Part shown: one piece after another, positions 58,460 through 64,000 of the stretch | Layout of the letters: each line of letters opens with the position of its first letter | Position numbering within the stretch: the stretch's first letter is position 1 | Source of the DNA: Mycobacterium paraseoulense | Lineage (GTDB): Bacteria > Actinomycetota > Actinomycetes > Mycobacteriales > Mycobacteriaceae | DNA length: 64,000 bases | Direction: 5' to 3' | NCBI RefSeq assembly: GCF_010731655.1 | Contig: NZ_AP022619.1 | Span: forward strand, 5,270,001 to 5,334,000 | The notes under the pieces: generated by a model | Database searches by the model: none | What the model was told of the DNA's origin: nothing | What the model saw: only the letters and a program-made list of their open reading frames with translations | Program-made: the position numbers and the translations under genes

Positions 58460-58926
58460 GGGAGCCGCCGCTCAGCCTCGAACACCAGACACAGCTCCGC
58501 GACATCCCTTGGCCGCGAAAGTGATCGGCCGGTCAACTCCTCGATGCGGCGCAGCCGGTGCCGCACCGTGTTGGGGTGGCAGAAGATCTTCGACGCGGCG
58601 TCGCTGGCGGAGCCGCCCGAGTCCAGCCAAGCCTGGAAGGTATCGAGAAGGACCGCGCGCTCCTCGGCGGGCAGTTCGTCCACCCGCCGGAACAGCGACG
58701 ACCTGATCTTTGCCATCGCCTCGGGCGCGCTGACCGCCAACACAGCCAGCGGGGTGTCGTCGAAGACCGAGATCAGGGACGCACCAGACGGTTTGCCGGT
58801 GAGCGCCAACCGGGCTAGTCGCAACGCGTCGCTGGTTTCGGCCAGTTCGCGAAACGGCGGGCTGATGCCGACCCGCGCGATCGCGACGTGGCCGAGCATT
58901 TCGACAAGGGTGTTCAGGGCTTGCAC
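58456..58926 (-). pseudogene. PucR/CdaR-type regulator, C-terminal remnant
   Basis: The last 155 codons or so encode a real PucR-like end: ARVGISPPFRELAETSDALRLARLAL, then the helix-turn-helix GSASDAASKIFCHPNTVRHRLRRIEELTGRSL. Upstream of about 58920 the frame stays open but its sequence is only the complement of a hydrolase fragment, so the N-terminal sensor domain and true start are gone. A typical PucR protein has 380 or more residues. It could still be expressed as a bare DNA-binding fragment, but loss of function is likelier. Confidence 0.75.
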
Positions 58927-59199
58927 GCTGGGTCGAAGATGGGCTACCTGCACCAGCTGCTCGCGGGCGCCGTCTGGACCAGCCTGTTCGCGTTGCCGGC
59001 CGTGCGGCAGGAGACGCTGATCGTGGCGGGCACCGACGACCCGATCATCCCGGTGGTCAACGCCCGCATCCTGCACGCTTTGCTGCCCCATTCGATGCTG
59101 CACCTGCATTCGGGCGGGCACATCGACGTCGTACACAACGCGACCGAGCTCGCGCCCGTCATCGAGAAGTTCTTGGCCGAACCTGGCGAACGGGCATAG
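58927..59199 (+). pseudogene. Alpha/beta hydrolase, C-terminal remnant
   Basis: From about 58930 the plus strand encodes GSKMGYLHQLLAGAVWTSLFAL, LIVAGTDDPIIPVVNARILHALLP and LHLHSGGHIDVVHN, the final third of an alpha/beta hydrolase, including the acid (Asp of TDDPII) and the catalytic His (GGHIDV). It resembles polyhydroxyalkanoate depolymerase-like enzymes. The nucleophile region is missing. The open frame extends upstream to 58888 only through antisense regulator sequence. Together with the neighbouring remnant it marks a deletion between two formerly divergent genes. Confidence 0.75.
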
Positions 59200-59214
59200 G
59201 CGCCCGCGGACTCT

Positions 59215-59700
59215 CTAGGTCGTAAGGTCCGCCGTGACCGCGCCGGTCAACCGGATCAGGTCCCGCGGTGAAACCCCGACGTCCCAGCCGCGGCGGCCCG
59301 CGCTGCAGTACACCCGGTCCCAGCCCAGCGCGCCCGCGTCCACGACGGCCGGCAGGGCCTTGCGCTGCCCGAACGGCGACACGGCGCCCACCGGGTAGCC
59401 GGTGGCCCGCTGGGCCACGGCCGGGTCGGCCATGCTCGCCTTGGCCACCCCGAGCGCCGCGGCGGCCGCCTTCAGCGAGAGCCGGGCCGGCACCGGCAGC
59501 ATCGCGACCGCCAGCCCGCCCGGCACGGCGACGACCAGGGTCTTGAAGATCTGTTCGGCCGCGATGCCGCGCTCCGTCAGCGCGTGGACCGCCTCGACGC
59601 CGAACGACCGCTCGCGGGGATCGTGGTCGAAGGTGACAACCTCGTGCGCCACGCCGGCTTTCACCAACGCGGTAAGCGCGGGCGTGGCGGCGCCAGGCAC
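59215..59700 (-). CDS. ybaK: YbaK/EbsC-family Cys-tRNA(Pro) deacylase
   Basis: A 161-residue editing-domain protein that hydrolyses mischarged Cys-tRNA(Pro). Family features are VVTFDHDPRERSFGVEAVHAL, QIFKTLVVAVPGGLAVAMLPVPARLSLKAAAAALG (with the conserved Lys) and GYPVGAVSPFGQRKALPAVVD. In M. tuberculosis the corresponding gene is broken into two short pieces (Rv3224A/B); here it is whole. The GTG at 59700 begins 14 bp after the SDR stop on the same strand, so they are probably one operon. Confidence 0.9.
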   Translation of the reverse strand: MPGAATPALTALVKAGVAHEVVTFDHDPRERSFGVEAVHALTERGIAAEQIFKTLVVAVPGGLAVAMLPVPARLSLKAAAAALGVAKASMADPAVAQRATGYPVGAVSPFGQRKALPAVVDAGALGWDRVYCSAGRRGWDVGVSPRDLIRLTGAVTADLTT

Positions 59701-59714
59701 GGCGCAGGCCCCGA

Positions 59715-60575
59715 CTAGGGGCCGGAGTACCCCGGCGGGTTCACGCCGTCGACCCAGAAGTCGACACCGAGCTGCCCTCCCGGTACGCAGTTGTAGACCG
59801 ACAGGTCGGTGACCCCGGACTCGACCAGCACGTCCTCGCACAGCAGGGTGTTGCCGGTGTACTCGCGGGCGGGCTTGTTGAGGATGACGTAGGCCGCGTC
59901 GGAGTACACCTCCGGCTTGCGGGCGCGGCCCATCGCCTCGTCGCCGCCGAGCAGGTTCTGCACCGCCGCGGTGGCCACCAGCGTGCGCGGCCACAGCGTG
60001 TTGGACGCGATGCCCGCCTCGCGCATCTCCTCGGCGATCCCGAGCGCGCACAGCGTCATGCCGAACTTGGCCATCATGTAGGCCGTCGGCTTCAGCCATT
60101 CCTTGCCGAGCAGCACCGGCGGGGAAAGCGTCAGGATGTGCGGGTTCTCCGCGGCCTTGAGGTGCGGGATGCAGGCCTGCGACACCGCGTAGGTGCCGCG
60201 CACCTGGATGCCGTTCATCAGGTCGAACCGCTTCATCGGCACCTCGGTGATGGACCCCAGGTTGATCGCCGACGCGTTGTTGACGCAGATGTCGATGCCG
60301 CCGAACCGCTCGACGGTCTTGGCGACCGCGGACTCGACGGAGTCCGGGTCGCGGACGTCCCCGACGATCGGCAGGGCCGCCCCGCCCGCGTCCTCGAGCT
60401 CCTTGGCGGCGGTGTACACCGTGCCCGGCAGCTTGGGGTGGGGCTCGGCGGTCTTGGCGATCAGGGCGATGTTGGCGCCGTCTTGGGCGGCGCGCTTGGC
60501 GATCGCCAGGCCGATACCGCGACTGGCGCCGGAGATGAACATGGTTTTGCCCGCAAGGGACGTGGCGTGGGACAT
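59715..60575 (-). CDS. Short-chain dehydrogenase (HSDL2-like), homologue of Rv3224
   Basis: A 286-residue SDR. The cofactor loop FISGASRGIGLAIAKR is at about 13-28, with NNAS at about 99 and the catalytic Tyr/Lys in AYMMAKFGM. The Ser position is TLSPP. This matches the HSDL2-type group, often linked to fatty-acid metabolism; the substrate is unknown. It corresponds to M. tuberculosis Rv3224, a gene next to sigH. It is divergent from sigH with a 303-bp gap. Confidence 0.9.
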   Translation of the reverse strand: MSHATSLAGKTMFISGASRGIGLAIAKRAAQDGANIALIAKTAEPHPKLPGTVYTAAKELEDAGGAALPIVGDVRDPDSVESAVAKTVERFGGIDICVNNASAINLGSITEVPMKRFDLMNGIQVRGTYAVSQACIPHLKAAENPHILTLSPPVLLGKEWLKPTAYMMAKFGMTLCALGIAEEMREAGIASNTLWPRTLVATAAVQNLLGGDEAMGRARKPEVYSDAAYVILNKPAREYTGNTLLCEDVLVESGVTDLSVYNCVPGGQLGVDFWVDGVNPPGYSGP

Positions 60576-60639
60576 GGCGTCACATTAACGTCCTGGCCCG
60601 CTCGCGCGGATCGGGGGACGGGCGGGCCCGGATTCCGGG

Positions 60640-60666
60640 GGAAATAGCACGTCGGCCCCCGCTGTT
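60640..60666 (+). promoter_or_regulatory. Candidate SigH-type autoregulated promoter
   Basis: GGAAA (60640-60644) and CTGTT (60662-60666) are 17 bp apart, close to the GGAA(C/T)...GTT pattern of SigH promoters. It lies in the 303-bp gap between the SDR gene and sigH. Auto-activation of sigH is known in M. tuberculosis. The match is weak (the usual C of CGTT is T). Confidence 0.38.
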
Positions 60667-60878
60667 GAAGCAAGCGGTCTCTGATGTGACGTGGGTGCAC
60701 CCGGGCAGACACTGTCGGTGGCAGCCTCTAGATTGGGAGGAGCGGTTTGGTGTCAGCGGCGACGAGCCTGTTGGACCGTCCAATGGGTGCCGAGCAGTTG
60801 GCTTGCGTTCCTGCAAGCCCGGTGGCGCTTTCAGTGCTGCCCGGCGACACCGCAGCAGAAGGGACCGGGTTCATCGAC

Positions 60879-61526
60879 ATGGCCGACCAAGACGGCGCGA
60901 CAGCACGCGAGGTTCCCGATGCCGCCCCGCAGGAGACGGACGCGGAGCTCATGGCGCGTTTCGAGCGCGACGCGATACCGCTGCTGGACCAGCTCTACGG
61001 CGGCGCCCTGCGCATGACGCGCAATCCCGCCGACGCCGAAGACCTGCTGCAAGAGACGATGGTGAAGGCGTACGCCGGGTTTCGTTCCTTCCGGGCCGGC
61101 ACCAACCTCAAGGCGTGGCTGTACCGGATCCTGACCAACACCTACATCAACAGCTACCGCAAGAGGCAGCGCCAGCCGGCCGAGTACCCGACCGAGGAAA
61201 TCACCGACTGGCAGCTGGCCTCCAACGCCGAGCACTCGTCCACCGGGCTGCGCTCGGCCGAGGTCGAGGCGCTCGAGGCGCTGCCCGACACCGAGATCAA
61301 GGAAGCACTGCAGGCGTTGCCGGAGGAATTCCGGATGGCCGTCTACTACGCCGATGTCGAGGGGTTCCCGTACAAGGAAATCGCCGAGATCATGGACACG
61401 CCCATCGGGACGGTAATGTCACGGCTGCACCGCGGCCGGCGTCAACTGCGTGGGCTGTTGGCGGACGTGGCCAAAGAGCGGGGCTTCAACCGCGGCCAGC
61501 AGGCGCACGAGGAGGTGTCGTCATGA
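60879..61526 (+). CDS. sigH: ECF sigma factor SigH
   Basis: A 215-residue sigma factor for heat and thiol-oxidative stress. Region 2 has [30 protein letters not shown] and [23 protein letters not shown]; region 4 has [46 protein letters not shown]. It is nearly identical to M. tuberculosis SigH (Rv3223c), whose start corresponds to the ATG at 60879 (MADQDG). However, a strong GGGAGGAG stands before a GTG at 60750 in the same frame, which would add 43 residues. The stop overlaps rshA (ATGA). Confidence 0.93.
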   Translation: MADQDGATAREVPDAAPQETDAELMARFERDAIPLLDQLYGGALRMTRNPADAEDLLQETMVKAYAGFRSFRAGTNLKAWLYRILTNTYINSYRKRQRQPAEYPTEEITDWQLASNAEHSSTGLRSAEVEALEALPDTEIKEALQALPEEFRMAVYYADVEGFPYKEIAEIMDTPIGTVMSRLHRGRRQLRGLLADVAKERGFNRGQQAHEEVSS

Positions 61527-61825
61527 GCGAGCTTTCCGGCCCCAGCGACACCTGCCCCAACGACGACGCCCACGGCGCCGTCGGCTGCGCCGAGGTGATC
61601 CGCCAGGTCTGGCTCCTGCTCGACGGTGAGTGCACGCCGGAGTCGCGGGACCAGTTGCGCCGCCACCTCGAAGCGTGCCCCGGCTGCTTCAAGCATTACG
61701 GCCTCGAGGAGCGGATCAAGGCGTTGATCGCCACCAAATGCCGGGGCGAGAAGGCCCCCGAAGGCCTCCGCGAGCGGCTACGGCTGGAGATCCGGCGGAC
61801 CACCATCATCCGTGAGTCGCGGTAG
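61523..61825 (+). CDS. rshA: Anti-sigma factor RshA (zinc-associated)
   Basis: A 100-residue ZAS-family anti-sigma factor that holds SigH inactive and releases it when its cysteines are oxidised. The HxxxCxxC motif is HLEACPGC (about residues 48-55), with further Cys earlier (CPNDD, GCAEV, GECTPE) and later (TKCRGE). The ATG overlaps the sigH stop, giving coupled synthesis. It matches M. tuberculosis Rv3221A. Confidence 0.95.
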   Translation: MSELSGPSDTCPNDDAHGAVGCAEVIRQVWLLLDGECTPESRDQLRRHLEACPGCFKHYGLEERIKALIATKCRGEKAPEGLRERLRLEIRRTTIIRESR

Positions 61826-61831
61826 CGGTCC

Positions 61832-61906
61832 TCAGGCGTTGGGCCGCTTGCCGTGGTTGGCTTTGCTGTGCTTGCGGTCGCGCTTCTTACGGCCCCGTTT
61901 GGCCAT
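61832..61906 (-). CDS. Ribosomal protein bL37 (24 residues)
   Basis: A 24-codon gene reading MAKRGRKKRDRKHSKANH and ending GKRPNA, with a GGAGGG ribosome site 7 bp before the ATG. It matches the very small, basic 50S protein bL37 found by cryo-EM of mycobacterial ribosomes, where it fills a gap near the 23S rRNA. It lies in the rshA-DUF4267 gap on the opposite strand and is easily missed because of its size. Confidence 0.88.
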   Translation of the reverse strand: MAKRGRKKRDRKHSKANHGKRPNA

Positions 61907-62100
61907 GGTCGAACCCTCCGTCGATTGTCTGTGATGCGGGCGCCCGGCGCCCGTCAGCCTGCCGCCCAGTCTCTCACGGAAGTCGGACGCGGCGACAACG
62001 GCCCGTGCGCCGCTTCGGCGAGCGAACGGCGTCAATCGGCTCGCCGCCAAAAATTCCCGCCGGCTTCGGTTTGTCCCATCCTTCCGTCACACTGCTACAC

Positions 62101-62493
62101 GTGAAGACGACAGCCTCGATTCGGGCATTCGGTCTATCTCGGATGGCACTGGGTCTGTGGCTCGCGCTCGCGCCGCGACGGCCCGGCGAACTGTGGTTCG
62201 GCGAACCCAATCCCGAAGTGGCAGGCACCGCGCTCTTGCGCTGTATCGGCGGACGGGACCTGGGCATCGGGCTTGGCCTGGTGGCGAACGCTACGCCCGA
62301 CTCGCTGTGGTTGAAGGTCGGCATCGTCGCCGACGCCGTTGACACCGCAGCCACGCTGCTGGCGAGCCGTCATATGACGCGAAGGAGCGCGCTCATCGGC
62401 GTCGGCGGCGGGGCCACCTACACGCTCATCGGCAGCCTGATGCTGCTCAGAGGGCGGCATCGTGCGCGTACAGCCCCCGCAGGCCTGACGTAA
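62101..62493 (+). CDS. Small DUF4267-like membrane protein
   Basis: A 130-residue hydrophobic protein starting at a GTG, with about four short helices (RMALGLWLALAP, LGIGLGLVANA, GIVADAVDTAATLLA, IGVGGGATYTLIGSLMLL). This resembles DUF4267 membrane proteins. Function is unknown. The chosen start avoids a 32-residue soluble extension with no ribosome site. The gap before it contains the divergent bL37 gene. Confidence 0.75.
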   Translation: MKTTASIRAFGLSRMALGLWLALAPRRPGELWFGEPNPEVAGTALLRCIGGRDLGIGLGLVANATPDSLWLKVGIVADAVDTAATLLASRHMTRRSALIGVGGGATYTLIGSLMLLRGRHRARTAPAGLT

Positions 62494-62613
62494 CTACCAC
62501 CGGCACAGCATCAGAGGCCCGCGTGCCGCGGCCCCGGCCGCACCTATGGTTCGATATAGCTGAGCTTGACCAGCAGCCAGCACACGCGAATGGCCGATAC
62601 GAGTGGGGTGAAG

Positions 62614-62829
62614 ATGGCCGAGGATGTCCGCGCCGAGATCGTGGCCAGCGTGCTCGAAGTCGTGGTGAGCGAGGGCGATCAGATCGGCAAAGGCGACGTC
62701 GTGGTGTTGCTGGAGTCCATGAAGATGGAGATTCCGGTCTTGGCCGAGGTCGACGGCACCGTCAGCAGGGTGAGCGTCTCGGTGGGCGATGTCATCCAGG
62801 CGGGCGACCTGATTGCCGTGATCAGCTAG
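62614..62829 (+). CDS. Biotinylated carrier protein TB7.3
   Basis: A 71-residue biotinyl domain, the same length as M. tuberculosis TB7.3 (Rv3221c). It starts MAEDVRAEIVASVLEVVVSE and has the biotin-accepting Lys in LLESMKMEIPVL (about residue 35). It lacks carboxylase domains, so it probably serves as a free-standing BCCP for an acyl-CoA carboxylase encoded elsewhere. The ATG at 62614 is preferred over 62566, as the family begins at MAEDVRAEI. pdtaS follows 43 bp later. Confidence 0.92.
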   Translation: MAEDVRAEIVASVLEVVVSEGDQIGKGDVVVLLESMKMEIPVLAEVDGTVSRVSVSVGDVIQAGDLIAVIS

Positions 62830-62872
62830 CCGTTGGACCGTCTGTTGCCGGGGATGCCCCGGGGAGTGAGTG

Positions 62873-64000
62873 ATGTCGACTCTCGGTGATCTGCTTGCCG
62901 AACACACCGTGCTGCCGGGCAACGCGGTGGACCACCTGCATGCGGTGGTGGGGGAGTGGCAGCTGCTGGCGGACCTGTCGTTCGCCGACTACCTGATGTG
63001 GGTTCGCCGCGACGACGGCATGTTGGTGTGTGTGGCGCAGTGCCGGCCGAACACCGCGCCCACGGTGCTGCTCACCGACTCGGTGGGCAGTGTGATCGCC
63101 GCCGACCGGCTCACGCTCGTCGCCGAGGCCTTCGAATCCGGCACCGCCCAGCGGGATTACGGTGCGGGCCAAAAGGATTCATTGCTGCCCGGCCCGCACG
63201 TCGAGGCCTCGCCCGTGCGGTACGGCGGCCGGGTGGTGGCCGTGCTGACGCGCCATCAAACCGCCGGCGCGGCCGACCGCACCTCCGGCCAACTGGAGAC
63301 CGCCTACCGGGAGTGCGCGAGCGACCTCGTCCACATGCTCGCCGACGGCACCTTTCCCGACGTCGGGGACGTCGTCATGTCCCGCTCCACGCCCCGGGCG
63401 GGCGACGGCTTCATCCGGCTGGACGTCAACGGCGTCGTCGCGTACGCCAGCCCCAACGCGGTGTCGGCCTACCACCGGATGGGCCTGACGAGCGAGCTGG
63501 AGGGCCGCAACCTGGTCAAGGTGACGCGGCCGCTGATCTCGGATCCCTTCGAGGCGCAGGAGCTGGCCGAGCACGTGCTCGACCTGCTCGCCGGGGGGAA
63601 GAGCATGCGGATGGAGGTCGACGCCGGCGGCGCCACGGTGCTGCTGCGGACGCTGCCCCTGGTGGTCGACGGCGCCGGCGCCGGGGCGGCGGTGCTGATC
63701 CGCGACGTCACCGAGGTGAAGCGCCGCGACCGGGCGCTGATCTCCAAGGACGCCACGATCCGCGAAATCCACCACCGGGTGAAGAACAACCTGCAGACGG
63801 TGGCGGCGCTGCTGCGCCTGCAGGCCCGACGGACGGCCAACGCCGAGGGGCGCGAAGCCCTGATCGAGTCGGTGCGCCGGGTCTCGTCGATCGCATTGGT
63901 GCACGATGCGCTGTCGATGTCGGTCGACGAACAGGTGAACCTCGACGAGGTCATCGACCGGATCCTGCCCATCATGAACGACGTGGCGTCGGTGGACCGG
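62873..64000 (+). CDS. pdtaS: Sensor histidine kinase PdtaS, N-terminal part (runs off the right edge)
   Basis: 376 codons are inside the window. The protein has an N-terminal GAF-like domain (about 1-150), a PAS-like domain (about 170-280, FIRLDVNGVVAYASPNAVSAYHRMG) and the HisKA_2/HWE dimerisation domain with the His box IREIHHRVKNNLQTVAALLRLQAR. The ATPase domain is beyond the edge. It is nearly identical to M. tuberculosis Rv3220c (PdtaS), a soluble kinase that senses copper and nitric oxide and signals to the antiterminator-type regulator PdtaR, encoded elsewhere. No membrane helix is visible. Confidence 0.94.
   Translation, partial: MSTLGDLLAEHTVLPGNAVDHLHAVVGEWQLLADLSFADYLMWVRRDDGMLVCVAQCRPNTAPTVLLTDSVGSVIAADRLTLVAEAFESGTAQRDYGAGQKDSLLPGPHVEASPVRYGGRVVAVLTRHQTAGAADRTSGQLETAYRECASDLVHMLADGTFPDVGDVVMSRSTPRAGDGFIRLDVNGVVAYASPNAVSAYHRMGLTSELEGRNLVKVTRPLISDPFEAQELAEHVLDLLAGGKSMRMEVDAGGATVLLRTLPLVVDGAGAGAAVLIRDVTEVKRRDRALISKDATIREIHHRVKNNLQTVAALLRLQARRTANAEGREALIESVRRVSSIALVHDALSMSVDEQVNLDEVIDRILPIMNDVASVDR

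Noticed and set aside
58888..59199. A complete 103-residue plus-strand gene
   Set aside because: Residues before about 15 are antisense to the PucR remnant. Only a hydrolase C terminus is present.

Overview
The window is about 64 kb of high-GC actinobacterial chromosome. Gene content and order place it in the genus Mycobacterium. It runs collinear with the M. tuberculosis block from ctpC (Rv3270) down to pdtaS (Rv3220c), with short intergenic gaps, GTGA/ATGA stop-start overlaps and many GTG starts. Three stretches absent from the equivalent M. tuberculosis interval, an intact tgs3 and a whole YbaK gene point to a slow-growing non-tuberculous species, plausibly of the M. avium group. The species is inference. 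No rRNA, tRNA, insertion sequence, prophage or CRISPR array was seen.

Layout. 1-1450: zinc-efflux pair pacL1-ctpC (ctpC runs off the left edge). 1473-6624: cell-wall genes (lcp1 and an AMP-ligase-like partner on the minus strand; rmlD-wbbL-manB on the plus strand) that make the rhamnose linker and GDP-mannose and attach arabinogalactan. 6641-11128: minus-strand operon fbiA-fbiB-mamA-NUDIX (coenzyme F420 and an adenine DNA methyltransferase). 11284-16732: whiB2, two small conserved genes, and pmmA-tobH-manA (mannose metabolism). 16710-22028: a flavoprotein, an amino-acid permease and the alkane-oxidation operon alkB-rubA-rubB-tetR. 22126-33462: sahH, tmk, mtrA-mtrB-lpqB, comF, hpf and secA1, a core growth and envelope block.

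33589-37782 is the first accessory block: a large HD-GYP/LuxR protein, a zinc-ribbon class III nucleotide cyclase and an ABCG-type exporter. 37997-46691 returns to the conserved order: mddA, a K+/H+ antiporter with its RCK_C subunit, an Rv3235-family gene, tgs3, ppk2, and the oxidoreductase-desA3 fatty-acid desaturation pair, whose two promoters carry the same 33-bp repeat-rich element. 46756-53292 is the second accessory block (AraC regulator, Baeyer-Villiger monooxygenase, thiolase-NmrA-DUF302 operon, HxlR regulator), which looks like a catabolic island. 53279-56354 holds rsgA, aroA and an SRAP protein.

56382-59199 is the third accessory stretch: a hydroxyacyl-CoA dehydrogenase, a tiny secreted protein, an HdeD-like membrane protein and two truncated genes joined at a deletion scar. 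59215-64000 holds ybaK, an SDR gene, sigH-rshA (thiol/oxidative stress), the 24-residue ribosomal protein bL37, a biotinylated carrier TB7.3 and the start of the pdtaS sensor kinase.

Notable non-coding structure: a 3 x 55-bp tandem repeat after lpqB with an inverted dispersed copy after hpf, twin hairpins after sahH, and several palindromic operator candidates beside regulators.
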